A program made the position numbers and the translations under genes. This document shows, piece by piece, positions 1 to 14,109 of a stretch of DNA of 64,000 nucleotides. The notes under the pieces are model-generated. The model was given only the letters and a program-made list of their open reading frames with translations. It did no database searches and was not told where the DNA came from. The stretch comes from Lichtheimia corymbifera B2541. Lineage: Eukaryota > Mucoromycota > Mucoromycetes > Mucorales > Lichtheimiaceae. The stretch spans positions 62,001-126,000 of the forward strand of contig JNEU01001157.1 of assembly GCA_000697475.1 (NCBI GenBank), given 5' to 3'. Within the stretch, counting starts at the first letter, position 1; every line of letters begins with the position of its first letter.

Positions 1-1
1 A

Positions 2-1346
<1,345 letters not shown>

Positions 1347-1490
1347 AAGTAGATTAGTAATAGACCATAAAAGTTTCATATTATTGTTGGAAATACACTT
1401 TTTGAGTATGCATTGGCGGAGCAAGCATTGAATGGTTTTGTCAGCTTGAATTATACCCCACACTTTGATCGCTTCTTCCCAACGAACGTT

Positions 1491-4378
1491 ATGGCCGAGC
1501 AACCCACCGATGTCAAGGCCTTAGCAAAGACCTTGTCTGATAGCTACTCTGCTCTACTACAATACAATACACAGTCTAATGACTCGGTAAAGTGTTCTAC
1601 TAGTCGACTCCTTTTATTATCCTCATTGGCTCATTTCGATGCATGAGTATAGATCAGTCATCACTTGGAACAGCTTGCAAAGTACAGCGACCATCTCCCA
1701 CTGTCATGGTTCACCCCAGCATTGCTGAATGTATTAAACACCTTGAACGATCGTGGACCTCAACCAGCTATATACACACTATGGACAGTATGGGTACGAC
1801 GTCTCGCTGGTGCACCCGAAGCTGTCACTGCAGCCGATGCACAACTATCACAAGTCCTTACACGGCTAGAGAACGCTCTCTTGGACGACAAGACATCTCT
1901 TCAAATACGCAAGGAGGCATGGATTGGATTGGTATCATTGGCAGGTCGTACACCATCTCAATTTTCGGATTCTCGCATGATTCAAGGGATGGCACGGGTT
2001 CTCAAGCAGTATGCCCAACAAGAGGATCTGGTGGATACGATGGGAGAAACGTTGGATGCTGGTGTGGCTCATTGTATGGCACAAACCTCGGTGTTGAATG
2101 TTTTTGAAGCCGATCAATGCGAACATTTGCTCAATGGTTATGCACAATTGGTGGCAAAACGATCTGCAGGTCCACCTGCAGCCATGGCAGTGATGCAGCA
2201 TGTAGTCGATGTACGATCCCAGCTTAAACCCCAAACACGTGCCGATGCCGACATGGAAGCACTCGTTGATGTGGTTACTAAGGAACGTCCAGAAAACGAG
2301 CCATTGGCTTCTTCTCTCGTATGGTTGGCTATCTTGGCAGGTGTAGTGTAAGTATAAAAGAATGCTGTAGAAGCTATATGGGTTGCTAAATACAAATTGA
2401 ATCGTAGGCGTATGTTGCAGTTCACCAAGGACAAGTCGAAAAAGATGCAGGATATGCAGCGAAAGACCGAGGAGATGTTATTGAATCGATTCAATGATCT
2501 GATCCCCGTGGTGATGGCAAAGGAGCACGCACATCAATTCGCCATGAACCAGAATAGCATCGCCTATATCGCTGGCCAATGCTTACCCAATATGAAAACC
2601 TTGGATGGCATGGATTACAAGGTACAAGTTTAAGGATCAACAACAGAAAATGAATATCACGAATGCTGACGAGCTCATGTACTTAGGCTGTTTTACGTAT
2701 CCTCATCTCGTGCTTGTTAACGAGCGAGCAAGTCTGGAAGAATGGCCAAATCATCGCAACGTTATCCAACACACAATCCTGCATTGATCAGCTCAATCAA
2801 CTCACCAATGGTATGGTGTACAAGGATATTGGCAGAATCTCTCGAGCAATAGGAGCCGTTATTACTACTGGATTGGAAAAGGATTCGGATGGCAGTATGG
2901 CAAACATGGTTCAAGTCTCTTTGGATAGGTCAGTTGCATTGAAGAGGTATGCTTGGTTCATTGTTTAACCTTTACTTTTAGACTCGTCGGATTCTCATAT
3001 AACGTGTTCATTGATTGGGATCGTTTTTTGCGTGTAAACCAAGAATCACAAATGACTGCTAGTAAGTTGTTTCATGTTTTTGTATAGCATAGGTGCTGAT
3101 TCATCATACTTAGGCCAAAAGAAGATATTCAGTGAATTAAGCAAGATCGTGTGGACGGTGTTCAAGACGATGCTGTTTGCATTTACTGCCATCCTCAAGG
3201 CTGTAGCTGTGGATATTCCAAGTGGCGAGGGGCTGGTGAATGTCAAACATGCAGGTAGGTTTAGTTTTGAATAGGGATTAAGGATATTGGACTCTAAATT
3301 TCATGCTCGTAGCTCAGGATATTCTTGCAGTGTACGCCAACTTGCAATTCATCACCGATCATCTTGGCTCAGGATCCGGATTCAAAGCCTATCAAGACAC
3401 ATTGACAAACGCTGTGGCCTATTTGACACATGAAGACGGTGTATGCCAACTTAACATGTTACTATCCACGGCTTACAAGGAATATGGTAAGTTTGAAAAG
3501 AGGGAATAGGAAAACTTTGCTTACATTAGCATGTTTGACTCTTGTAGCTCCCAACCAATATACAGACGATCATCGACCATCCACATCCCTGCTTACACCG
3601 GTGCAATTGTCACGTCTTACATTCTTCACCAACCTTATTGAACAAGTCATGGCACATATTGATGACAAGGTGCTTGAAGCCGATATCCTTCCAGTCATTT
3701 ACCCAGTACTCAAGTGGAAGAAGCCTGAAGAGAACAAGGATATGTATGAAAGTGCTCATGCAGCAGTACTTGCCGTATTTTCAGCACAAAAGGCTGTATC
3801 TCGAGAGCTTGCAGGAGTCTACGCGCAAATGCTTGTGGACGTGAGTCTTTTTTGTGGGGGGACAAGTGAAAAATTGTGGTGCCTTTATTTACATTTTCAA
3901 TTGTTAATAGAGCTTCCCCGAACCCATGTCATTACACCAGCTTCGGTTCGCCTATTCCACCATGATCCAGTCACTATGTCAGATGGATGATGCATTATCA
4001 TGGCTTGCGACCCAGTATTTGTTGGACAAAATACATTCCCTTACTTCGGATGAAAAGGATTTGGTGCTTTTATCACAATACACAACTGCACTTATCGATC
4101 TCCTGAAGCCGCTTTCACTGGGTCCATTCTTCGATCGCCTTCTCAAAGAAATCCAAACTTTGGTCTTGCACCCATCACTCACTAATGATATGCGGACGTC
4201 TATGCTCAAGATTTTGTTCGAGACCGTAAGCGGATCCGGTATCTCAGATATGCGACGCGTTGAGGCAGTGGGCTGGTTCCTGGATCTCAAGCGTAAAGTA
4301 GAAGCCAAATCCTCCATTCATACTACTACCACTACTATTACTTCTCCACCATCGCCTTCAACAGAGAAACGCGCATAA
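1491..4378 (+). CDS. Unrecognised helical-repeat-like protein (weak peroxin-8 resemblance)
   Basis: Nine exons joined in phase: 1491-1586, 1653-2347, 2408-2621, 2687-2946, 2982-3061, 3114-3254, 3313-3486, 3548-3840 and 3911-4378, giving about 806 residues. The start is the first ATG in frame after the upstream helicase stop (MAEQPTDVK). The product looks all-helical, without a signal peptide, and has one hydrophobic stretch near residue 460 (IVWTVFKTMLFAFTAIL). The tail is Thr/Ser/Pro-rich. The segment reading SFPEPMSLHQLRFAYSTM resembles what I remember of fungal peroxin-8 C-terminal regions, but this is a weak recollection, and the C-terminus (EKRA) is not a PTS1 signal as many Pex8 proteins have. 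I therefore give no symbol. Gene structure is well supported; function is not. Confidence 0.75.
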
Positions 4379-4417
4379 TCTCTTGTACTTGACTTCTTTC
4401 ATCTTGCAGCTGGTGTC

Positions 4418-4423
4418 AATAAA
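4418..4423 (+). terminator. Poly(A) signal candidate
   Basis: AATAAA lies 40 bases after the stop of the preceding gene, a normal place for a fungal 3'-end signal. No transcript evidence. Confidence 0.45.
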
Positions 4424-6745
4424 GATGGTTCATGTAACAAAAGACAAGGCTACGTAACATGCATGCAGAGGAATACTGCCAGAAAAAAGTTCAATTGGGG
4501 TTCGTACAAGGTGGTGTGTTTGAGGCACAGAAGCTTAGTAATTTGTTTATGAGGGCGCAGGATAAACTCTATTGATGTTGGGGAAAATAAAGCACTGCCT
4601 CCTTGTGTTAGTGTTATTGAAAGGGATGGGCCGATCCATTAAAGTGGCAACCTTTGTGCTCAAGATCGTCAATACCACAGCCTTGGATATATACCACGAA
4701 TATTAATCTTACTATTCAACATTAGAGAGCAGACTAGCACACAACCAATCATATGGTTGTGTGCCTTTTACTCAATGCATGTCCAGTGACAAGAACACGT
4801 CAATAAATTCCAATTCAAAGATGACGACCCTTTTGTGACATTACTGGCATTATACTAGTGTATACCAGTGGGAAAATCATCTCGGATCAATCATAATCGC
4901 GTAGTACAGCACCTGGTAGCTCATATAACGATGCCATGGATGCAGCCGAAACCCGAAGAAACATACACCCCCATTGAGATGTCATTGTATGCTCAAGAAT
5001 CAGTCACTCCTGTGTATCATTGCTTGATGATCTTTTGTGATGAGTAACACCCATTATATTATAAAATATCTTATAATAAGCCTCTTAGCCAAGACTTGCA
5101 CTGCATGTAGCATATGCTCCTGTTCGCTGGTGTAACCATGCACAGTGTGTGGCTACTGTAACACAAGGCGAACATCAACCTTCATCACTCTTGGCTGTCG
5201 TTCAATGCGTAACGATGTGTAGTGCACACTCTTTGTGGTTGAGGCATATCTTTGCATTGCAATTGTGAATTAATCGCATGCATTAGGATGCAGGGATGAC
5301 AATTAAGTCAGCATCATTTGAGAGAAGAAAAGCTGATGATGATGATGGTGTTGTCAAGTGAAACAAGGCACCTTTTCTTTCGACATGCACAAAACCATTG
5401 GGCCATCCATTGCGGCAGCAGCCGTTATATCCATGGAGGATGTTTAACAGCACGGCTACCGATAATGCCCATCGTAGCACCTTGAGTAGTTCTGTGCTGG
5501 CAACATACACCACCTTATACAGCAAAGATCCATCTAACGTATGCATCGAGATATTTCGATTGATTTCTTCGGTTACGCAGTGATCATTTTGCTGGTTTAC
5601 CTAATTACATATGTGGTTGCCCCGTTAACGTTTCTCTTTTGATCGCTGGCAACGACCTCAAATCATCCCTGTTGTATGTCCCCTTGCTAGCAATTGATAG
5701 ATACAAGCATCATTGGTGGGTATTTACGTATGCAATCCGATAGGATGGGGGCATAGGAGATTACTAGCCAATTACAGAATATGTATACAACAACGCACCG
5801 GGTGACATTAATTGGACCCACAAGTGGGCTGATTAACAACATCTGGCTTGATGATGGCAAGTATTGATTGGCAGCAATTGGACAAGATGATGGATGTGTG
5901 TTAATGTGATGAGCTATTATTGATGCACAGCAATTTCCATGATCCATCTTCTCAATGCTGAAGGGGCTTAATTGCTTAGCAACGTTCCATTTTGCAATCT
6001 TCTGCATGACGAAAGAACGACCACTGCCACACCAAATCTTGGCAACAACAGCCCGCGGGGTTATGTCAAATGCCAGAATGGCAGATGTATGTTTTGCAAA
6101 GCGTTTGTTTGTGACACGAGGTGAACGCGTGCGAATTGGGAGCGATCTTATAGGATCGTAGGCGGATCGACAAGCTTGTAACAATAACCTTGAATTTCAA
6201 GAAAACGATCATGGCAATGGTTCATCATCAGCATTTGCGAAGCAATTCGTCATTACATACAACAACCGGACAAATTGTCGGACCCACATGCAAAAGCTGT
6301 TGCACAACAACACCTGCGTGACATCCAAATCGCTTATCCCGGGTTCCATTCCCATTGATCGTTTCCACCTCATGTGGTCTCATGCGAGCTCACACTATAT
6401 CTTGCCACACCGACCCCTTTTTCCTTCATGTTTCCTGATGTTCTAATCGCCACATGCATATGGAAAATTCAAATTGATCATAAACAGATAGCTGGGAACC
6501 GCTAAACAAGAGTTGATGGGTGCCAAAAAGGAATGATTCATGTCGCCGCGTGTGTGTAATGGCCATGTTTTCTTAGCATGTACCGCTTGAACACGCGTCA
6601 ACTGTTCTTCCACTTCGGTGCTTGTCGGCCACAAAAAAGCGGATAAGGTATAAAAAAAGGTTCATCTCCCAATTAACACTCAACAGCATCACATCTTCCA
6701 TATTTTTCTTCTTTTCTTTTCTGCATACTTTATCGACATTCTGTA
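4424..6745. other. Intergenic, no gene seen
   Basis: About 2.3 kb with only short unsupported open frames on both strands, no recognisable tRNA, rRNA or repeat. The last few hundred bases are probably the CotH promoter, with many CT/TTTC tracts just before its ATG. Confidence 0.6.
6649..6658 (+). promoter_or_regulatory. TATA-box candidate of the CotH-like gene
   Basis: TATAAAAAAA is 97 bases upstream of the ATG and is followed by a pyrimidine-rich leader, as in strongly expressed fungal genes. Positional evidence only. Confidence 0.4.
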
Positions 6746-8937
6746 ATGTTGCTCCGCTTCCTTTGCACAGCCATGGCTACAGCAGCCGTGGTATCGGCAG
6801 CCGATGTCAAATATTCGGTTGTCGCATTCCCTGGAGATGGCCAGAGCGTTGCTGTTTCGGTGGATGGTCAAGCTCATGCATTAGCTGCGACACAATACCC
6901 TAACCTGTACTCTGGATCAGCACCAGCACCATCTGATCATTACCAATATGTTTTAACATCATCGTCAGGGTCCTCCCAACAAGTTGCCGAATCCACAACA
7001 CGCAAATTAGCCCAAGGAGTATCTCAAACAGGCAACGAGTTCTTCAATCGCTCACGTACTATATACGACGTCCCTGCTCTCCCTCAAGCTTTCAATCCTG
7101 TTTATCCACGTGAGTACTCTTTGACACAATTCTGGTTATTTGTGTGTCTGAGCATATGCAATGCAGGTTGTTGTAGTATGCAACAACCCATTGGATGATG
7201 CCAAGAAACATTTGGGCACATGTCACTTACTCATTTCTCTCTCTACACGCATACACAGCCCTATTTACCGGCATGAACATGTCCAATGAGGTTGCCACTG
7301 TAATTCTCAATGCGAATGATACCGGCATCAAGGCGTACCTTCAAAATCCCAAGGGCGACTTTGGCAAGATCCAGGTCTACAATATGACATACATCACAAG
7401 CAATCAAATCTACACGTTCCAAAACGTAGGCATCAAGACGAGTGGTCAATCCACCAAAGAGTTTGCCAAGCAATCCTGGAAGATCGATCTCAACGTTAAA
7501 AAGTTTGGAAGCGGCGGTGATAACAAACAATTACTCTTTGGCCGAACGACCCTTAAATTCCGCGCTCATGAAACAGATCCTACCTTCGCGTAAGTATTCC
7601 GCTTGTGATTCCTTCTTTTTTACCCATTTTTGGATGCTGTACTACAATGTAGCCATGATTAGCTGCATGTGTATATTGCTCAGAATTCAAGTGGGAAAGG
7701 GAAAAAGAAAATAGCCATTCGAGGCTAATTTTTTTCTTCTGGTAGGCGCGAGAAGCTATTATTGGATTGCCTTGCCGCATCTGGTGCTGCCACTTTGTCC
7801 GGCAGTTGGGCACGATTGTTTGTTAACAATGAAGCATTCGGCCTTTATCTCATGATCGATGATGCCTCTACACACTTCATTGATGATGTGCTCCATGCTG
7901 GCAATTATTCGTACCCATATACTGGTAAGCCAAAACAAAATGTTCATGCATTGAATGCTTTTTATATAACTGACATACTTGAGGTAGGCCCTGTATACAA
8001 AGGAAACTCTCTCAGTGATACAGAGGAGGCTGATTTGGTGTACAAGGGTGATGATCCATCCTTGTACTCGAAGGATGTGTATGACCCCAAGGATGATGGC
8101 AAGGCTGACCTTAACAAAACCAATGAAATGGAACCCTTGATTGGCTTGATGAAGCGCATTCAGCAAAATGAGACCGTCGTGGATACCAAGCATACATTGA
8201 TCCATATGGCATTCAACTTTTTGTCAGCATCTTGGGATGGTTTTTGGTACCAAGCCAGCAATTACTATATTACCCAGGACCTACAAAGCAACCAATGGAC
8301 GCTGATCACCTATGATTTCGATGAGACATTCGGCAATGGTATTGAGGATGATTCGCTTATCACCGTGCCATACCAGCAATTCGGCCCCTCTGGTGGCAAT
8401 GTGTCTCGTCCCTTGCAGGATCAGGTGTTACACGGCAATGAAGCAACCATGAATGAAATTCTCACCACTGTGGTCAAACGCTTTTTCAAGCCCAGCATTA
8501 TTGAACCCCGCTTGAATGCATGGACCGAGATGTTACGTGAAGACATTGCTTGGGATAGAGCCATTCCTGCTAAATCTCCTGGCGATGCCCGTCAGTGGAC
8601 GCTTGAAGACTTCGAAACAAACATGAAGAATACCACCAAAGACATTGTTGGCTTGCTTGAATTCATCACGAAGCGTTCGGCAGCTGTTACCCAACAGCTC
8701 AATATCACTGATGCTGACGAAGGCCTTCCTGCACTTGAACCTTACACCCAAGGTAAGATGGGTGATGGTGCCGCAGGCTCATCATCATCCAACCCTGGTG
8801 TCAATACTGGCAACAATGGAAACGTTACCCCTGGTGGTGGTGGTGGTGGTGCAGATTCGTCAGCTTCATTCATCCATCCCTTCTCGACTGCAACTATGGC
8901 TTTGTTGTTCTCGTTTGGTGCATACATCCTTTTGTGA
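6746..8937 (+). CDS. CotH-family protein, secreted and GPI-anchored
   Basis: Exons 6746-7109, 7259-7589, 7746-7924 and 7988-8937. Residues 1-18 form a signal peptide (MLLRFLCTAMATAAVVSA, cut before ADVKY). The middle is a CotH kinase-like domain: SWKIDLN, a KFRAHETDPTFAREKL segment, the SWARLFVNNEAFGLYLMIDD core and the acidic YDFDETFGNG motif. The end has a Gly/Ser/Asn-rich spacer and a hydrophobic tail (MALLFSFGAYILL) after small residues, typical of a GPI-attachment signal. In Mucorales, CotH proteins form multi-copy cell-surface families; some members bind host receptors, while others have no known role. Which group this one belongs to cannot be told here. The third intron (63 bases) is free of stops and keeps the frame, so a longer isoform is possible. 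Confidence 0.9.
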
Positions 8938-9945
8938 TAATAGTAGTAGTTTTTCTTTGTTTCGATAGAGCATTTTATTGTAATATATCATGTATTTGAG
9001 TCAATATCCAATGTACTTTAAAGGATGATTACATACAGTTGGCTGCTATCTCATCTACGTACACAAAATAATCGATTGAACGCGTGGTATAGTTGTATGC
9101 CTCAAATCAATATGTATATCCGCTTGATGATGATGACTCAATGTGTCATGTCGGCTATCAGCGACCATATTACTCTGTTGCTATCAGTTTTCTCTTATCA
9201 AAATATGCATATTGGATTGAGTTTTGAGCAGAGCTGTCAAAGTAGCAACACGTAACCTTAGCCGTACAGCCGTCGGGGTGTTAATTATGTTGTCTGAAAC
9301 ACACACACAACCCCTTGACCTGCTTCCAAAGTTTCTAGTTTTCATTTTCATTGTTGGATTGTATTTGATTGTCAGGCGGGAATGAGAGGCCAGCATCATG
9401 TCAAAATTCTACCACCTCAATTTGACACCTTCGTCGTTCTGTCATAGGTCATTATAATAAGCACAAATGGTAAGATCAATGCCTATTGGTAAGTCCTAAT
9501 GACATAACATAACAATTTTCTAGTAGGTAAGGATCTGTCAAGCACCGACTGATTCGGAGCGATTATATCGGGAGATAATAATATGCAAGTTGTGGGTATC
9601 CACGGTACCTTGCAAGCCATGATGGATGTTTCAGTGCAGACAAAACAATATTGGTGGCAAACGACATATAAATGGCCTATTATTTCATATCGGGAATAGG
9701 GATCGTCGATGCGAACATGGTGATGGGACGTAATTGCATCGATTAATAAGATGACACTTTCTGGTATATGCACGTGGTAAATATAGTTTTTAATAGTAGA
9801 TTTTAGGGGTAGATCTTGCCTTGAGAACACTGGACACTGCATATACCTTCGCATTACAGAAGGCCACTATGATGATACACGCGCGTCTCTTAGCAATCAC
9901 AAGCGCTAGTAACATAAGGATATTTATTGATTGATTACAATGGGT
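8938..9945. other. Intergenic, no gene seen
   Basis: AT-rich sequence between the CotH-like gene and CAF1; a short CA run near 9300. No supported coding frame. Confidence 0.6.
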
Positions 9946-9995
9946 CTTTAATGAACTATGAAGGTGGATCCTTTAATGAACTATGAAGGTGGATC
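9946..9995. repeat. Perfect 25-bp tandem duplication
   Basis: The 25-base unit beginning CTTTAATGAACTATG occurs twice head to tail (9946-9970 and 9971-9995) without a mismatch, about 160 bases before the CAF1 start codon. Confidence 0.95.
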
Positions 9996-10151
9996 ATTGT
10001 GTAATTGAAAGAAGGGGAAAAAGGCAATGTCTGATCCAGGAAAATAGCGTGACCTTCAGGGATCTCTTTTTGGGAAACCTCTTTTATCTCTTGTATTCCG
10101 ACCTCCCTTTGCATACTTCTTGTTCACCCGTCTTTTATCACCGTTCAATTG

Positions 10152-11460
10152 ATGCATGCCAACGACTCAGCCTACATTAAAGAAGTCTGGTCTGAAAACC
10201 TTGAAGAGGAGATGGCACACCTACGCGATTTGGTGGAAGAGTATCCCTATCTAGCCATGGTAGGCTGCTTGTCAATCTTTTGTCCTTTGCTCATTGTCAC
10301 TATGCATACCCCCAACTCCCCTTCCCTCAACACTTTCAGCTATTCCCAACCGATCAACACTTTTGTCCTTTTTCTATCTTGTAGGATACGGAATTCCCAG
10401 GTGTCGTCGCTCGGCCTATTGGCACTTTTCGAACTTCTTCCGATTACCACTACCAGACCTTACGCTGCAATGTCGACGTGCTAAAGATCATTCAACTTGG
10501 TATCACCTTTGCGGATGAGCACGGCAATATTCCACGCAACATATGCACTTGGCAATTCAACTTCAAGTTTAGCTTATCGTAAGTGGGATGGATCTATATG
10601 CAAATAGCAGGCGCGTATACGCAAGATGATCTCTCTCTCTTCTCACACACACATACAATACTATAGTGAAGACATGTATGCCCAAGATTCAATCGAGCTG
10701 TTGACCAAATCAGGAATCGACTTCAAGAAGCATGAGGAGCATGGTATTGATGTAGAGCACTTTGGTGAGCTGTTGATCAGTTCAGGCTTTGTGCTTTTGG
10801 AGGATGTCAAGTGGATCTCTTTTCACAGGTACGTTGGTTTTCTGGGATTGTGGATATCAGGACTAATAGTCTTCATAATAGTGGATACGATTTTGGTTAT
10901 CTTCTCAAGTTGTTGACGTGTTCCCCAATGCCAGCGGATGAGACCGAGTTCTTTGAAATTCTACGACTTTATTTTCCCTGTATATATGATATCAAATATT
11001 TAATGAGGAGCTGCAAGAATCTCAAGGGTGGACTGCAAGATATTGCTGATGATTTACAGGTATGTGAGAACATGGAAAGGCGTTGGCAATGAATGGGTAT
11101 GGTCTATCGGGAATATTCATCAGTGATTGAGTTGTAGGTGGCCAGAGTGGGTCCTCAGCATCAAGCGGGAAGCGACAGTCTTTTGACATGCACAACTTTC
11201 TTCAAAATGCGACAAATGTTCTTTGACGATCGAATTGATGATCAGAAATATCTGTGAGTATCCATTTATAATCATGAATCTGCTGTATACTCATCATCTA
11301 CTACAGAGGATACCTATATGGCTTACGCAGTAGTCCAAGCGCCGTACAATCACTGACACAAGCAACAAGCAACATGTCGTTGAATAGCAACAACAACAGC
11401 CCGACGATTACAGATAGTGGGGATATAAATGGAAAGATGAATGGAACAATCAGGCAATAA
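10152..11460 (+). CDS. CAF1/Pop2-family deadenylase (CCR4-NOT subunit)
   Basis: Six exons: 10152-10259, 10385-10578, 10667-10828, 10882-11059, 11138-11253 and 11307-11460. The product is a DEDD 3'-5' exoribonuclease that shortens mRNA poly(A) tails in the CCR4-NOT complex. The first catalytic pair is Asp37 and Glu39 in [12 protein letters not shown], created by splicing at the first intron. Further catalytic acidic residues sit in [11 protein letters not shown] and QAGSDSLLT, and the conserved [12 protein letters not shown] and WQFNFKF segments are present. The tail is a short Ser/Asn-rich extension not conserved in the family. ATG 10152 gives the usual short N-terminus before the catalytic domain. 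It runs toward the malate dehydrogenase gene, with only 54 bases between stop codons, and its TAA lies inside an AATAAA hexamer. Confidence 0.95.
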
Positions 11461-11514
11461 AAAAAAGTAAAAAAAGAAAGCAAGCTTTGTTTTAATGATA
11501 AGGGAAAGGGAAAT

Positions 11515-12719
11515 CTACAACTTGGAACCGGCAACAAAGTTAGTGCCCTTGGCAATGTTGCCCTTGAGTTCTGAAGCAGCCTTGGTAAATAATTGTTTTT
11601 CATAGGGGGAGATGGAGCCAATAGGCAAAACACGCTCAACGCCATTCTTGCCAAGTTTGACAGGAACGGAAAAGTATGGCACATCACCACCAACCAAATC
11701 CTTGACAGCCTTAGCACCGTTTTGATCGGCTTCCAAGTTAATGTATGTGCATTCAACAATGTCCTTGCCAGCAAAAGCGGCGTCGATCACTGCAAGAGCG
11801 AAGCGAGCACCAGCAAAAGCCATGGAAAGAGTAGCACTGCCAGCACCATTCTTAGCCTTGACAACTTCATCACCACCAAATTGGATACGATGGGTCACCT
11901 TTTCAATTTGATCTTGAGTCAACTTGTTGGTGACTTGAGAGAGCAAAGGCAAAATAGTAACACCACTATGACCACCAACAACAGGCACCTGCAACTTGCT
12001 AGGTTCATCACCAATGAGCTCAGAGACAAATGTCGAGGCACGGACAATATCGAGAGTTGTGACACCAAAGATTCTTTTTTGGGCATTTGCATTAGTCAAA
12101 AGCTTCTTGCACAGCAGCTATCCCCCATTTTTCCCCCATGCTTACCTGCGAGGATCATAGACATTGTGCTGTTTGAAAACTTCGGCAACAATAGGAACAG
12201 TGGAATTGACAGGGTTGGAAATGATACACATGAAAGCCTTGGGTGCATATTTGGCAGCAGCAGTAGCAAGGTCACGCACGATACCAGCATTGATCTTGAA
12301 CAAATCGTCGCGAGTCATACCAGGCTTGCGAGGGACACCAGCAGGAATCACAACTGCAACAAACATGGTAATGAGCAATCTCTCTTGACGATGCGTTATA
12401 ACCCCATGAGTCACTACTCTTCGCACTTACCAACTGCAGAATCTTGAATAGCATCCTTGAGTTGCTCAGGACCAACATGACCGGTAACCTTGGACTTGGT
12501 GTTAATATGGCTATAAGAAGAAGACGCGATATATGATCAATATGCGATCCTATACACATGCCAGTGTTTGTTATATACCTACCTAAGGTCAGCAGCAACA
12601 CCGGGAGTGTTGACGATATCGTAGAGGGAGAGATGAGTGATTCTCTCGGATTGCTTCAACAACAAGGAGAGAGGTTGACCAATACCGCCAGCGGCACCAC
12701 ATACACAGACTTTAACCAT
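11515..12719 (-). CDS. Malate dehydrogenase with C-terminal SKL (peroxisomal type)
   Basis: Exons on the minus strand: 12719-12583, 12510-12431, 12353-12146 and 12073-11515; 327 residues. NAD-dependent malate/oxaloacetate interconversion. The Rossmann glycine motif [15 protein letters not shown] begins at residue 8, so there is no room for a mitochondrial transit peptide. Substrate-binding and catalytic segments [36 protein letters not shown] and [14 protein letters not shown] (catalytic His) are present. The protein ends GSKL, and the last three residues, SKL, are the classic type-1 peroxisomal targeting signal. This points to a peroxisomal or glyoxysomal enzyme used in the glyoxylate cycle or for redox shuttling during fat and C2 use, comparable to yeast Mdh3. 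The location is inferred from sequence, not shown. An upstream in-frame ATG at 12767 would add 16 residues and is less likely. Confidence 0.95.
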
Positions 12720-14100
12720 GATGACAAAGAAGAAACAGAAGATGTGATTTTCATGTGTCCCCCGCATTTGATCGCTTTAAAACCATCCCCTCGGTCAAAA
12801 CTCAGCATCCAACCACACGTGAAGTTGACCTCTTCGTCATTTGACAATCCACCTGCGCACTTGCATATGATATCTCCTTCCTTATGTTGTTTGTTGATAA
12901 ATGAACTATCAGAAAATAAAAACGTTTGTTACTGTGTTATTGACAAGGTCCAATCGTAAATGAAAAGAAAGCGTGTTATAATATCGAACAGGGTCTTTGT
13001 TCAGGACACCAACACGAATCAATCATCCGGCCCTTTCTCTCCCTCTCGTTTCCCTTTATCCAATCCGACATAAATGCATCACGATGGGTCCAACTCAAGA
13101 AGAAGGAAGGTCGCTTACTCTATAGCAACTTAGAATGGTTGACCAACACAGCCTCGTATTCGCTAAAGTAATCCTTTAATCCAACATCATGTATGTACAA
13201 AGGATAGATCGAGAGGATTGCTTCAATGGGAGATATACAATTGAGAAGGTACATCCGTGTGTATCCATTGCATAAAGGTGAATGGATGGGCGTAAAATGG
13301 CTCTTGGCGTGTGTTAGGGAATTGTATACAAGGCGTGTCAAATTATCGAGCTGGATGATGCTGGCTGTACGTCGTTGACAGGTTGCACAAACGATGACTG
13401 TAGTAGACGCGATAGGAATAGCTGCAAAGTACGATAATCGGATGTATCAATCGTTTAGGGTGATCGTATCAAGCATAACGGTCAAGGTGACAATGGTAAC
13501 TTGGGAACAAAGCACATCTTCCACGGCGCTGTATATATTCAGATCCTTCCATCTCTTGTATCAAATCAATATCCGAATATATCCATATCCATAAGAGTTT
13601 TATGTATTGAAGCAAGTTACTACACGTAAATAAAGCTGTTTCTATACAATGTCTAGCTGCTGTTCACGTGAGAAGGCTACACGGCAGGTTGCTGCAAGTG
13701 AAGAACGGTGGTTGCCGCAAAGGAGCAAGCGTCATGCTAATAGCAACTGCTAGAATGAGGCTGTTACGATTGGTTGTGGCAGAAGAGTGTGCAAGAGAAC
13801 GTGCAGTGTCAAGGAATGCCGGTGGTGTTGCTGTAGTGGGGTCCACACGCCATGGAACTTGCCATTCAGTCAAAGGCTTTCAGATCAAGCTATTCGTAGC
13901 ATTGACATGATGGAGTGAAGCAGGACAATCGTTCGTAGATGGTAGTCGTACTTGAATGGGTCAACAGTTGAGAATGGGAGGAAGAGGCTGTTATCAGAGA
14001 GTGGAAGAGCTGGAAATTAAATAGATCAGGCACTGTCAGGCATATTCATGCACATTATAAATTAATAAATGACCTTGATTGCCTCTCTCCAACCTCAAAC
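12720..14100. other. Intergenic, no gene seen
   Basis: Contains the promoter side of the malate dehydrogenase gene and about 1.3 kb with only small, unsupported frames on both strands (longest about 80 codons, no recognisable domain). It runs into the repeat island. Confidence 0.55.
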
Positions 14101-14109
14101 TTTCACACA

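Noticed and set aside
11593..12447. 284-codon plus-strand frame
   Set aside because: Antisense of the malate dehydrogenase exons and introns; no domain, and the minus-strand protein is clear.
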